Assembly: GCF_004337985.1 (NCBI RefSeq)
Contig: NC_043741.1
Span: 7,296,032 to 7,360,031 of the forward strand
Origin: Pyricularia pennisetigena
Taxonomy: Eukaryota > Ascomycota > Sordariomycetes > Magnaporthales > Pyriculariaceae
Direction of reading: 5' to 3'
DNA: 64,000 bases
Shown here: in pieces, positions 1 to 11,566 of the stretch
Position numbering within the stretch: the stretch's first letter is position 1
Layout: each line of letters starts with the position of its first letter
The notes under the pieces: model-generated
Told to the model about the DNA's origin: nothing
The model's database searches: none
Seen by the model: only the letters and a program-made list of their open reading frames with translations
Position numbers and translations under genes: made by a program

Positions 1-18
1 AAAAGCCGCCGACTATGT

Positions 19-53
<35 letters not shown>

Positions 54-915
54 TTCTGTATCTCCTATGATGATTCTTCTCGGGAGGGGGCATTTTGTGG
101 TTATAATCAAGTTCCATAACTAGTCTTATTCCAAGTGATCACAGATATCATGCCTGGGCTTGATATGCTAGTTTAGATTATTTGGCACCATGTGAACGAC
201 ATGCCTATCGATAGTCGACACAAACTTAAGTTACTTAACAGGGCAAAAAGTCCATGTAGCGCGCGCAGGATTAAGCTTATTTGGGCGCATCTTAAAGTTC
301 AAAGTTCCTCAAAAACCACAGACACTCTTCTGCCTTCCTCCACTACTTGCCAGCATTCCACCCGGCCTCCTGCTGCGGCACCCCGGCCCTGCTCCTTGAT
401 CATCTTCTCCACAATCACAAAGCTCTCTCCCGTCGCATCGACTAAACTTCGCATGTCTCTTGGTCAGCCCGAACAGGATCTCGCAATGCTTTTTATATAT
501 GTTTATGCTTGCCAGCAATCAATATGGTTGGCATCCAAAAGATATTGAGTAACCGTCGCTGGGACAGAAGGGATGGCCAACAGCAGCAGCAGCCGCCGTG
601 GACCATGGTCGAAAGAAGATGACATTTCTTGGTCGGTCGCATAACAAACCCCTGCAGCCAAAACAGGAGCCTTATAAATTAGATTAAAATTGCTGTTGCG
701 CGTAAAATTCCCATTAAAGTTCCATTTCTCATTACTTTCATAGTGTTCTGCCGTCAAAATTAACTGGTAGATATGTTGTTTTTGTATGTTTCAAAAGAGG
801 AACCCAGGTTTGATATGGCCGAGGTGGAGTGCTGAAGGGATCACGAATGGCATACAAAGTAACCAAACACCATCTGTGGTCTATTACATATAAAATAACT
901 AAACAAGACATTACA
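1..915. other. intergenic, no confident gene
   Basis: Contains a poly-A tract at about 20-51 and otherwise AT-rich unique-looking sequence. One short minus-strand stretch (446 down to 299) reads as a plausible terminal exon of about 49 codons. It is preceded by a GCTGAC branch-like site and an AAG acceptor, and includes the string ESFVIVEKMIKEQ. I could not find its 5' partner, so I do not call a gene. This flank also lies downstream of the aquaporin stop codon and probably holds its 3' UTR. Confidence 0.4.
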
Positions 916-1316
916 TTATCGGGTCTGGCTGGCAACAGCACTCTCCAGATCCCTGCTCTCTTCGAGCTGTGTGATTTCGTCTGGGTGCGCGGCATCCTGT
1001 CCGGGGTTGGCATCCTCATAGTGCAAGATCTTGAAGATCTTGTACAAGCCAGTGCCCAGCAGCGAGCCCAAGAACGGCCCAACCCAGTAGATCCAATGAT
1101 ACCGAGGAAACTCTGCACCAGCAACGGCACATCCAAAACTCCGCACAGGATTTAGCGATCCTCCCGTATAATAGACTCCTTCAGGAAACCACATTAGCTG
1201 GGGTTGACGAAAGGGCGCGGCCGAATTGTCGGGGGAGGGGATGAGACATGGCAGCTTGTCTGTCAGGCCGTGCCAGCATGGACCGGTGCACCCCTGACAT
1301 GAAGAAAATACAAACG

Positions 1317-1350
<34 letters not shown>

Positions 1351-2045
1351 NNNNNNNNNNNNNNNNNNNNNNNNNNNNNNNNNNNNNNNNNNNNNNNNNN
1401 NNNNNNNNNNNNNNNNNNNNNNNNNNNNNNNNNNNNNNNNNNNNNNNNNNNNNNNNNNNNNNNNNNNNNNNNNNNNNNNNNNNNNNNNNNNNNNNNNNNN
1501 NNNNNNNNNNNNNNNNNNNNNNNNNNNNNNNNNNNNNNNNNNNNNNNNNNNNNNNNNNNNNNNNNNNNNNNNNNNNNNNNNNNNNNNNNNNNNNNNNNNN
1601 NNNNNNNNNNNNNNNNNNNNNNNNNNNNNNTTTTTTTTCTCTCTCTTCAATTTCTTTTCAAGACGCATCATCAAAAGGGGGGGAAAAGGGGTCGAGATTC
1701 CCCTGCTTTACTTACAGCGGGATTGAAAAGCCCGCCGCTGATGCGGTACATTGTCCACACGGTGATCAAGAGAGAAAACCCATAGGCCAGGGCAACGAAG
1801 ATGGTAGTCTGAGCGCTGTCGCCACTGGTGGTATCGGTCTCGGACCCAGTCGACGATCTGGCCACCATGAAATGACCTGCGTAGCCGAAGAAGAGGAACA
1901 TGAATGTGCCGATGAACTCGCCCAGGGCAGCAATGAAATGCACTCGAAAGTTGCTGCCATAGAATCGTCTTCGCTCACCTCCGTCGGTGTCGGCGGCGGA
2001 GGCGGCTTCGTCCTTGCGGCTGATGAAATTATGAGCTGGCCGCAT
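916..2045 (-). CDS. aquaporin / MIP-family channel, middle lost in a gap
   Basis: Major intrinsic protein that would conduct water or small solutes across a membrane. Exon 1 (2045-1716, 110 codons) begins MRPAHNF. It carries the first helices (EFIGTFMFLFFGYAGHF) and the first pore motif, SGGLFNPA, followed immediately by a GTAAGT donor at 1715-1710. The last exon, probably 1178-916, starts near GVYYTGGSLNPVRSFG and contains the second pore loop. It then gives YHWIYWVGPFLGSLLG and the fungal-type tail HYEDANPGQDA. The second NPA box therefore reads NPV, with the following Arg of the selectivity filter kept. Helices 3-5 are not visible. They must lie in the 280-N gap, whose stated size is too small for them plus intron, or in diverged sequence next to it. 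The frame is open further upstream, but a poly-A/T run there argues for the inner start. Family is certain; the complete structure is not. Confidence 0.85.
1351..1630. other. assembly gap (280 N) flanked by homopolymers
   Basis: A run of A on the left (about 1317-1349) and T on the right (1631-1638) border the unknown bases. The gap lies inside the aquaporin gene. Opposite homopolymers on the two sides suggest that assembly stopped at intronic A/T tracts. Confidence 0.95.
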
Positions 2046-4314
2046 TGTTTCGTCGATGGGCGAACGGAGATTTTTTTTTTTCTTTTTTTGATCACAATCA
2101 GTCCTGGTAGCTGTCGATGATGGATGAATCTCCTTTGGAATCCAGTCGCTCTTGAACCGGGGCGTGATCGTATATGATGTAGACTCTGTAATCAGCTTTG
2201 GGGGAAAACATGGATGGCTCGGATTGTTGCTTTTTCTCCCTTGAGCTTTGGCTCGTCCTTGGCGTAGAAACAAAGCTTGTGCTTTTCCTAATGACGCAAA
2301 TGAGACGGTGTGTCGAAGCCTTCGATTTTTATCTTTCCGCAAGCCCTGACTGGTCTCACTTTGACGTTGGTGGCTGATGGCTTTTTCTCAGAGTTGTGGT
2401 TCATTGCCAGTCTGTTTTCCTTCTAGGTCCTTCGCCATATCATTCTGTTCAGGTTTGCAAATGCGTTGAACCCCAGCTGCCATCTATTGGAATTAATATC
2501 TGGGCAATATGTCAAGGATATCTTAATGTTCAATCCTTTTACCAATGGGAATTGCCGCTGAAACTGCTGCTGACCTTGGGCCCTGTTCCAGCTGAGGAGA
2601 GCTGGACTAATTACCGACAGGATATCCAACTGGCCAAGATCAGCACCGTTTCGAACTCAGCCGACAAGCAAAATCTTAAGTCGATATATCTGCGCTATAA
2701 TCGGGCGCTATATCGCTCGCAAATCCCCGGTTTCGTGCTAACAAACCTTGGTAGCTTTAGCTCCCGTTCAAGTGGCCGACAAAACAAACCAAGCGCGGAC
2801 TGGCCGAGCTCCAAAATTTGCCACCAACTAACTTATTACCGACTTACAAAAGACCGGCTCCTTTAAGGCGGGGTTTTTTGGTGGCTTCTTTTTTTTTTTT
2901 TTTCTTTTTGCTTTTTTTTTACCCTCTTTCGGCGAATTTTCGGGGATTTTAAATGGTGCGACGCAAAGTAATAGAAGAGAGCACCTGCCTTAGATGCATT
3001 TCCACAGCGCAGGCAACCAACTTCAATGCCATTTATTGATTACATTCCCTCTTGTTAATCCCGCTTCGTTCCCGCCCACCAGATTCCGACTAGCAACTAC
3101 CATATGTGCTCATCGCTCGAATCGTATCCTAGCGCTGGGAGAATCGGCTCGCTTTGAGTGTCCCAGTGGATTTAGCTCATGGTGGAAATATTTGAGCTAG
3201 GAGGAAAGCCTCCGTGTCAAATTCCGTTGATGACTGAAAATAAAAGTGCAATGTAGCCAGTCGTGACAGTGAATGAGCATGCTAATCAGCTAATGTCGAC
3301 TCTAACCAAGCAGATATACTCACAATAGAGCGCTCCCTTTCTGGCCCTATTTCGGCCCCTAAGCATCAAATCATCGGCGCTCCCAGCACCCGTCAACGCA
3401 AGAGTCCTTGTTGTGGTGGCGGTCCATTTCGACCGGTCGCATTTCGCCGTTAGCAATAGAACATGGACCTGGCCGTTTTCGATGCATATTTCATGGGCGC
3501 TCTAGCAAGTGGAAGCCGTGCTATTTTGATCTGCAGCCAGTGCTTTGACATAATCATATCACCGACTGATTTCATCGACCTCACCGCCATCCTTTCCCTT
3601 GCCAGCAGGAGAGCTCGAAGGCGGACAAATCTGCTCTGATGGCTCCTACCCACCTACAAGGTTCCGACTTAATGATGTTGGTGGGATCACAGAGGACTCG
3701 GGCTTGGGATGTATCATAACCGGTGAGCTGTACTTTCAATCCCATCCTAAAGCTAGAATATAAATTACTGGGCATTATCCAGGACCATTCCGGCCATGGA
3801 TTCAGTGTCAACACTTTGTTTCGCTCTTTCTTTTCTTTTCGGTATCAGATATAGTTTGTTGTTTGGTGAAGCAAGCAAATTATATATAAAGTTAAGTGTC
3901 GAGATGAGTTTGTTGACGTCTTCAACTCGTTTTGTGTAGTCTCCGCCCAAGCATTTCATGGCCAGGTTAACCGCTGCGGCTCAGTTTGTACAAACCAAAC
4001 CATTCCCACGCGCTAAAGCCCATGTAATTTTAAGCTCATGCCCATTTACACCCGTTATACAATTTCCACTTGTCTAAAGAACGTTTTCGCATACACTTTT
4101 AAGCTGCTCAACCCTTGTTGCGTTTCCAGCGGCATGACAGCAGGAACGATTCAAACTCGGCTACTCCCGAGTCGTGCGGCCTCGTTGTTGAAAGGATATC
4201 CGCCCATTTTGTGCACGTCACCAAATTAATATGTATTTGATCTCCTCCGTGCTATTACACTATTACTTTGTCTTCTTTGCACGTCAATACTCTTGGCAGC
4301 GATAGCCTTTACAC
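2046..4314. other. intergenic, nothing recognised
   Basis: Promoter side of the aquaporin, followed by unique-looking sequence with a T-rich tract at about 2888-2920. Open frames are short and show no domain, signal peptide or consistent codon bias. Nothing here supports a gene call. Confidence 0.5.
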
Positions 4315-4769
4315 CCAGTGACACAGGGGATTGGGCGTTAAGCCCGGCCCGGCCCACCAGCCCATGGGCTTTTGGCGGGGGCCCGTCAAGGCCCACGGGT
4401 TTTTCTTTTTTGGCGGGCTCAACCCGAATTGGGTAACCCGCGGGTTGTGTATTGAAACGAATATAAAATAATAAATAAAATAAAAAAACAAAATAAAAAA
4501 CTAAAGGAAATCATGATTATAAAATAAAAGTTAATAAATTCGTTTAATATTTTATAGTTTAATTAATAACATTAGCAATATCAATACGCAAAATATCTAT
4601 TTTATGGGTTTTGCGCGGTGGCCCGCGGGTTCCCCAAAAAAAGCCCGCGTTTAGTCTTGGGCCAGGCCGGACCCGCCCCCCCTATAAATAATTCAACCCA
4701 CCCACGGGTCGCCCGCCCCACCAGTTTGGGCCGACGCGGGCCCCCATGGGTGGGTTTTGGAATGCCTTA
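4315..4769. mobile_element. hAT-like nonautonomous repeat, copy 1
   Basis: Two GC-rich ends carry many CCCGGCCC, GCCCATGGGC and CCCGCGGGTT palindromic pieces (4340-4450 and 4610-4769). They surround an AT-rich core. The right end, GGGTGGGTTTTGGAATGCCTTA at 4749-4769 less its first base, is the same terminal sequence found at both ends of the element at 46370-46568. Nested GGCCCG-type subterminal repeats are typical of hAT elements. No transposase is present. The left boundary is uncertain because I could not find the matching terminal repeat or a target duplication there; this copy may be truncated or a composite. Confidence 0.5.
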
Positions 4770-6156
4770 CACGGCGTTAGAGGGCTACCGCACAAGACAC
4801 CCGCAGCTTCATGCGTCATTTCTTCGAGTGGCCGAGGCCAGCCCTGCTCACCATTTCTGGCGGTTTTATGCGTACATGTCAGGAATAGCTGTTTCCTCGT
4901 CATCCATTGGCTGTACCTCTTGAAGACTTACGGTGTATCCAGCTCGACGTCACTAAATAGGAAAGTGCACAGCGGCTGTTTCGAGGTGGCCTGTCCACCT
5001 CTTGATGGTGTTCACGGGTATGACGCAAGGCGTTCAAACACTCCGCTGATGATTGTCGCCATCAAACCAGGCTCGCTGAAGATTGCCGCCTGTTTGATCC
5101 AGAGAAAGGTTCAATTCGCCGTGGCCATTGACTACAACCCTCGCCCCAACCAGTTGCCCACAGGCGTCTTGATTGTCTTGGTATTTATCCATTTGGTTGA
5201 CTGTTATAATAGAATAGGGCATGCGGGGCATGCACACTCCTGGCTATAGCTACTGGGCGGGAATAATATTCTCAAAATAACAATGATTATGTGGAATTCA
5301 AGACCAAACAAACTAAAGTCCAAAACATAACTAGCTAGAGTCAGTTGCGAAAATGAAGATGACAGGGTTTTCAGTGTCATTAGTCCTACAAGCACATTTA
5401 ACCCTGCAGTTGTTATAAGTCCCTAATACAATGCCATGTTTGAGAAGTCAGGAGATAAATTTTTGCCAGCAAAGAGACCACAATATCTAGACTGAATTGT
5501 CTGTTTTGTTATGCACGAACTCGGACTCCTGCTCGACACCTGAGAGTCTGTGATCCCGAGTTAGGCGTGGTCGTCATCGTGCAAAGGCATAACTCTTAGA
5601 AAATTGCATTGTCATGCTATGACTCAATTTCCATCCACTGTAAAGTTATATATATATCTCAATCTGGGTAATCAATTGCAAATGCACTTTTAGTCCGTAG
5701 GAAATTCTGAATAGCTTTAATCTCCTATCAATCACAAAATGATTAAAGAAAAAAAAGGGGAAAAAAAAGAGAGAAAAAGGTTTTTGAATGCAGAAACTGG
5801 AAAAAGTTTAAAAAATAACTCCACAGTCTATAACGATTGCCACATAAAATCCAGTGGGAAAACTCAGACGAAAAATTTCAATTTCTTTCGCAAACCAACT
5901 TTTGAACAACACATTGCCAAAGGAAAAAACAACAGTCCTGTCCGGTCATCCTCACTTGTCCAAAAGACATGAAAAACAGAAAAAATGAAAATACGCCCAC
6001 ATCAAAAGTGCAATCCAACTGCCCAGGGAGCAATGGAGATGAAAAGCAGAGCATGAGACTGCGCATGCTCTGACGTTGACACCTTGCGCTTGCCAGCATC
6101 AGTCGACTCTTGTCAACCCATACCAAGTCGGGCAGAAGAAACTCGGAAACGGCGCC
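4770..6156. other. intergenic, nothing recognised
   Basis: AT-rich from about 5250 on, with an A-rich stretch at 5735-5790. Frames on both strands between 4900 and 5250 are open for about 60-160 codons. They show no recognisable domain, start context or splice support. The right end is the 3' flank of the secreted protein gene that ends at 6157. Confidence 0.4.
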
Positions 6157-6996
6157 TCAGATATCGAAAAAGTGAAGCATCTGGGCTCTGGGGATAATGT
6201 TTCGCAGTCCGAGGATGCTGCTGCTCTTGCGGCCGGCCTCCCTCTTCTTGAAGTCCGACCCCGAGGCGATACCGTTCTGCTGAGCGTGGGTGACGGCCCT
6301 CTTGATGAAGGAGTAGTATTTCGAGCGGTCGTTCCAGTCGGTGCTGCTCCCGCTCCCGCTTATCTTCTCGTACTTTTCCGACTCGGCCAAAACTGCTTTG
6401 GCGTCTTTGACCAAATCGTACAGCTCCAGGCCCTCTTGCTTGTACAAGTCGGCGATCGCCCTCCTCCCCGCGTTGATGCGCATCCGCCCGTAGCGATTCT
6501 GGATATCATAAAGCCTGGAGTTCAAACTTTTCGCCTGCTCCCCGGCTCCTGGGTCTCGGGTGTTCACCAGCGCTTGTATGTAATTTTGGAATGCCGTGGC
6601 CAGCGACTGCACGGCATCTTTATTAGTCTGGGCCTGTTTTTTTGGGAAATCAATTCAAGAAAAGGTTAGTGCTATTTCCTTCCCAACAAAGACTTTTTTT
6701 TTTGAAAACAAAAAAAAAAAAAGAAATTTCCTCCAGGTGTTGTTGGATCTTACCCGAGATGAATATCTCGCCATGCAGTCGTTCCACACTGCAGTGGCTA
6801 TAGTTAGAGCGGTTCCCGTAATGAGGCCGGCAGTGGCAATCTTGTGGGCGGTATTCCAGTCTTCGCTCGATCCTGTGTTGCCAGGCACCGGCATGGGTAC
6901 GGGCTTGGGCTCCGGCTTAGGCTCCGGTTGAGGCATCGGCGAGCCAACAGCGGAGCTGAAGAGCAAGCCCCAGGTTGCAAGGAATTTGACGCGCAT
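6157..6996 (-). CDS. secreted protein with PEPK repeat, unknown function
   Basis: Two exons, 6996-6754 and 6633-6157, joined in phase 0 across a 120-base intron (GTAAGA donor, CAG acceptor), give 239 residues. Residues 1-19 (MRVKFLATWGLLFSSAVGS) form a clear signal peptide. A proline/lysine repeat follows (PEPKPEPKPVPMPVP, about 24-38), then a hydrophobic alanine/threonine-rich helix (about 53-70). Exon 2 encodes a long, charged, helix-prone domain with one Trp and no cysteine pattern. The only cysteine is near residue 74 (WNDC). I recognise no catalytic domain. The Pro-rich linker after a signal peptide suggests a wall-associated or secreted protein. The hydrophobic segment might instead anchor it. 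The gene model is strong; the function is unknown. Confidence 0.75.
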
Positions 6997-9785
6997 CTTG
7001 AAGGTTTTGGGTTTGGTGTTGACGAGATGCTTTCTGAAGCGCTTAATCAGAAAAGAACTTGCGATAGCAAACGAATGAAACAAAGAAAGAAGAAAACAAA
7101 TGATTGTAAATGGCAAATTCAACGCAGTTACAAGGCGAAAGGAAACCGCCAAAAGAAGGATCGAAGAGCTGATGATGCGAAGGAAGATCTCGAAAATCAA
7201 ACGGTGGCAAGATTGAAGCCGTTTTATATCGCGAACTTGATAAGTGAGTAGGAATTCAAATTCAATAAAGATCTACAGAAAATTAGGTTATTTTTAGTCT
7301 TTAGAGAATGTTGTACTGGAGTGGTATGCATTCGATCAGGTCGTCGATTACAGCACGGTAAACAAAGTGCATGCCGGCTGATTGCCTCCCAATACCCTGC
7401 TCAGACCAATACCGGCGAGCCCGATAACAGCTGCTAAACCCCAGTGAAATTGATTTGTGGTAGAAAACTGACGGTTGCAGCCTTGCGCAAGTGACGAACG
7501 AAGTGGAGAGTAAGAGAAACAAAGCAATCCATTTTTTTTTTTTTTTTCCTTACCAAAGTCCTCACTAGAATGCCCCGATACTGCATAATAGTCGATATAG
7601 TACCCGCAAAGGGGATAACTATTCAGTCGTCATAAGATTGCCAAAGGCGATTGGTCACTTGGTCCAGAACCCACAAGACTACTTGGACAACTTGGGTCAG
7701 CATATTTACAACGGCATCGCCGCATTGTTCAGAGACAAATTAGTATGACTCGACAACGACCCGATTTGGCAAGACTTTGCTAAGGAAGCTCTAGCTAGCA
7801 GTCCTTGAAACCTACCCCCGCAAACGGATCTGCAGACAAAACCCCAATGCTCACCCATGTTATAGTCTAAGATGGCATGAGTAGTACAGCCCATAACCAT
7901 GAAAAGGTCTTTGAAAATTTCAAGCTGTGCCAGAAAGTCACATAACATCTCAATGTATCTATATTACAGCAAATAGAGTCGGATATCGCCTCAACGTGTG
8001 GTCGATCGGTGCATGGCCTTGTCAACCGCGGCTGCGGTCCATTGTTTTTGCTTGCGGCATTTTTTTTATCGTATACATGCAGGGTGGATATAAGCTGTAT
8101 CCTGGCATAAGCAACCAAACTTGAGCCGGTTTCCCTAGCAAACAAAAAAAAATACCAAGATAGTGTGGGGCTGGCAACAGGACTCAAATGCTTTTTTTTT
8201 TCCTTTATTTTTTGCGCGTGTCACACTCCCTTTCAAAATTTTCACAGCTTTTTTCGATCTCCACCAAGCCCATGGAAGCAGTTAGTGGGTATCTATGACG
8301 ACTGTCTCAAGCGGTTCAACTTGAGATTTTCAAATGCTCACATATTAAAATTAAATTATACTAACTAGGGAGAAGCTCAACAAAACCCACACGTGACATC
8401 CTCATTTTCAACGACCTTCATCAATATGCACGGTTATGCTGGCGTACAAGGCGCCCGTTTTGTTGCTATTGCATTTGCTGTTTGTCTCATTCGTTCAGCT
8501 GTTTAGTAAAATATTGTGGGCGATGGCAGTGTCACTCCGCTTGAGGGCAACTCATGAACCACAATACACTCCTATGGGTTTATCGACCGGGAGGGGTCTT
8601 CTTTCAATGGGACTCCCCCCTATGACATCATCGTTGTGAGAAAGAGGCCGGCGCACTTGGATCCAGGCTTCTGGGCGCACCTCCTGGATTATTGGGTGGA
8701 TTCTGCGATGTTGGTGATACCCATGCTGAGGTTACTGTCTGTCTTATGCGAGACACAAGATTTTCTTGGGGAATCCAAGCTCATCATAAAATATTTTCCT
8801 CAAAATAACCCCTTGTCTGAAGTGTGCTAGTTGAGATGAACCGATGTCTGTCGTATGAAGGCCTGGTCCAGTTCTTGCCGGCATAAGACGACGGGAACTG
8901 TCTGCTCTTCGAGTCATGTTTGCCGTACGAGTCGGTCTTGCCTCTAAAGATACAGGCCATGCGGCTGAACGATCAAGACTCGGTAGCGTGTCTTCCGCTT
9001 ACTTCTGCAGTCTTTCCAGTGTTCTCGTTGAGTTGAGGATCCCGGGGAATTGCGGCTTGAGTGCTCAGCAGCGGGGTAGTTAGGGTGTACCCTTTTTTTC
9101 GATTGATTCCGAAGCATTTGCAGCTCTGTTCAGGAAAGCCATGGCTATATGTTTTACGAGTACAAGAGGCAGAGCATCGACTCGAGCATTCAGTTTTAGT
9201 ACAGTACGTATCTCAGCTCTATGCAAGACAATCGGTAACTGAAGTAAAGCCTTTCTGGTCTGGACTCCACTTGTCAAATCCAAAGATAGAATAGGCCCTA
9301 AGCCCCTATTGTTCAAATTCCACAACACGATCTGCTCTAGGCTCTAGCAAACAAGATCGACATCGGGGTTCACAAATTGATCGAGATTGTGGATCCAAGG
9401 ATGACAACCCCACGGCACGCATATTGTCTGCCTGATTTTGGATGATTACTATGCGGCGACGCCGATCTGGCCATCATTTGATGCTTATTTCTTTTATCTG
9501 ACAAAACAAACGCACCGACGCCATGCATGCCTTGACCCGTTCCCACTATGCAAGATTAGGTTACTCTTCACTGCGGCTACTAGACGAAACCCTGTTGCAT
9601 TCCTCGGCTATCTCCCCATCTGCGTTTTATCTCATATGATAACAATGAAGTAGCACATCTGCGTGAAATACCGCACTCCAGCGGTCCAGTCAAGTTAGCT
9701 AACCACAGGCGTGGAGTTCCAAATATAGAGACAGAGCACAAAAATACAAACAACTAATCCACCCTTCTTTTTTTTTCTTTTCTTA
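6997..9785. other. intergenic, nothing recognised
   Basis: About 2.8 kb without a supported gene. It has scattered A/T tracts (for example 7531-7548 and 8191-8200) and short open frames only. Around 8420-8800 a frame containing HSYGFIDREGSSFNGTPPYD is interrupted by several stops. It could be an old gene remnant, but I cannot assign it. Confidence 0.4.
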
Positions 9786-10688
9786 TTACTTGACTTTGAT
9801 AAACTGGCAGCTGCGATCTTTTTTGCATTTATTTTTACCACCAGTCTGAGCTTTTTGCTTCCTTGTGGGATCCGTCTTTCTGTTCTCGCTATCACTCTCC
9901 TCTTCCATCCAGGCTCTGCGCGGTCCAAGCGGCGGCGACGGGGCAGGCGGGCGCTTCTTGCCATCCCCTCTGTCAAGTGGCAGGAAAGTCCTCTCATTCC
10001 GCCCAGACCTCCCCCTTGGATACGTTCCAGATGGCGTCTCCTCGCCCACTGGCGCGCGGTTTGAAGTCCGATAGTGGTTGAACCCTGACGGGGAGGCATG
10101 GTTCTGTTCGCGACTGAACCCTGACGGGACATATGTCTGTCCGCTGCTGTATCTCCGGCTGGACGCAGGTGGGGGCTGGCCACCAGTGTTTTGACGGTGG
10201 TCATCCCCACTGACGAAGACGGGGGCGCCGTTTTCATCGCGAAATACTTTGTGCCTACCGTCGGATGGTTGGGGGAAATCGAGGAAGGGAGGTTGGTTGG
10301 TGTTTTGTCGGTAGTAGGATGATGCTGGTCGTCCGCTGCTTCCATACATGCCATAAGACTGAGAATGCTGCTGGTTGTACGGGTTTTGTTGCTCGTCAAA
10401 ACGACGAACGACGCGCTTTGTTATGGATCGTCCTTCATCGTGTGGCCGCTCAAGGGCTTGTGGTTCTGAGCCTGCCGAGCGGGGAGTTGCTGCATGGCTC
10501 TCTTTCACGGTCCTTACCTCGGCCTCTTGCAACTGAGCGTCCCTGGGGTACGGTTCGGGGATCGAGAGGCCGGGCAGTTGATGCATCGTTCCTGATGTAT
10601 CTGTCTCGGGGCCCCGAGCCACATCTAGGGGCAAGGCGAAAACTGACAGAGAAAGGGAGAGGAAATAAAAGGTGCTGAAGTCGACCAT
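9786..10688 (-). CDS. secreted, intrinsically disordered protein with Kex2-type sites
   Basis: Single-exon frame of 300 residues. The N-terminus (MVDFSTFYFLSLSLSVFALP) is a signal peptide. The rest is low-complexity and hydrophilic, rich in Gln, Ser, Arg, Pro and Tyr, with no cysteine framework. Around residue 90 the segment SITKRVVRRFDEQQ has two dibasic sites suited to Kex2 cleavage, so residues between the signal peptide and this point may be a propeptide. Further on, PSGF recurs (VPSGFSREQ, SPSGFNHYR, then TPSGTYPRG). The first two copies share the DNA string TGAACCCTGACGGG on the plus strand. The C-terminus is Lys-rich (KQKAQTGGKNKCKKDRSC). Possible roles are a processed secreted peptide precursor or a wall protein; nothing in the sequence decides between them. 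Confidence 0.65.
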   Translation of the reverse strand: MVDFSTFYFLSLSLSVFALPLDVARGPETDTSGTMHQLPGLSIPEPYPRDAQLQEAEVRTVKESHAATPRSAGSEPQALERPHDEGRSITKRVVRRFDEQQNPYNQQHSQSYGMYGSSGRPASSYYRQNTNQPPFLDFPQPSDGRHKVFRDENGAPVFVSGDDHRQNTGGQPPPASSRRYSSGQTYVPSGFSREQNHASPSGFNHYRTSNRAPVGEETPSGTYPRGRSGRNERTFLPLDRGDGKKRPPAPSPPLGPRRAWMEEESDSENRKTDPTRKQKAQTGGKNKCKKDRSCQFIKVK

Positions 10689-11481
10689 TTCGACGTCGGT
10701 GGAACTTTAAGGCTGGGCGTCGCTCAAATGGGATGCGCACCGACCTGATTGTTGACCATAACAGAAGAATATGTCATAACTGTGTTGTTCAATTTCCGAC
10801 AGAATGTGGGATTGAATACGCATCGACGACACGATCTCATAAATATATCATCTACTTATTTGCACTTGTAGGAAACCCGAATAGCACATGTGGGACCCGA
10901 ACCCCCAAGGCAGCAAACTGGACCATTTGGCTGCCTGTTGTGGGAATGTCAGCAATAATGATACCTGGCCGGCTCGTCGCTAAGTGCCTGCTAGTCGAGC
11001 CAGGCTTTGTTGTCGCCATACGTCATGGAGTCTCCGGTGGAGACGCAATTTTTATTTATTATTTTTTTTTCTTTTTAAAAGAGATTTATACACAAAATAA
11101 ATCCATCCGGAGGACAAAACCAACCATATCGTGGCCTTTGTGCGTGGCGGTCGTGGCCTAAAATCCTTCCATGAGTAGATGGGCTTGCATTTAGGCCTCC
11201 GACACTAGACTAGAAATCGTTCCTACAATATCTGCCGGTGTGAATGCCGTGCGAATTAATGTCGATCCAAAACGTTTGACAGTCAAACGAGACGGGAGAT
11301 CATAGATCAACCGACGAAGTTTCCGAAATAAATCAAACGTCCTAGGGTCAGCGATTACAACATGCAGTAACATAGGCATGCCATGTTTGGAGGGGTTTTG
11401 TACAAAATAATCGCCGCAATAGTTTACCGGTTATATTGGCAAATAGGAACCAAATTGTCGTCGAGTTGCTTAATAACAACA
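10689..11481. other. intergenic between secreted protein gene and tRNA
   Basis: Includes the promoter of the minus-strand gene at 9786-10688 and the upstream side of the tRNA. I see no supported gene. Confidence 0.5.
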
Positions 11482-11566
11482 GCATCAGTGGTTTAGTGGT
11501 AAAATCCATCGTTGCCATTCAACGAATTCATTCGATGGGCCCCGTGTTCGATTCACGGCTGATGCA
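11482..11566 (+). tRNA. tRNA-Gly (GCC) with a short intron
   Basis: A complete cloverleaf is visible. A 7-bp acceptor stem (GCATCAG with CTGATGC) encloses the D-arm and A box (GTGGTTTAGTGGTAAAAT). The anticodon stem CATCG/CGATG holds the anticodon GCC at 11514-11516. The T-arm is CCGTG-TTCGATT-CACGG. About 13-14 bases (around 11518-11531) are inserted just after position 37, the standard place for a nuclear tRNA intron. A Pol III T-run follows at about 11577-11584. Only the intron is slightly unusual. Confidence 0.95.

Noticed and set aside
1248..2120. long frames spanning the N gap at 1351-1630
   Set aside because: They are open only because undetermined bases contain no stop codons. Only the aquaporin parts on either side are real.
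4746..5249. 167-codon plus-strand frame and a minus frame with GARVVVNGHGELNLSLDQTG
   Set aside because: The first overlaps the repeat end and neither shows a start context, signal peptide or known domain.
8420..8830. interrupted protein-like sequence on the plus strand
   Set aside because: Several in-frame stops and no consistent splicing. At best an old remnant, so not annotated as a gene.
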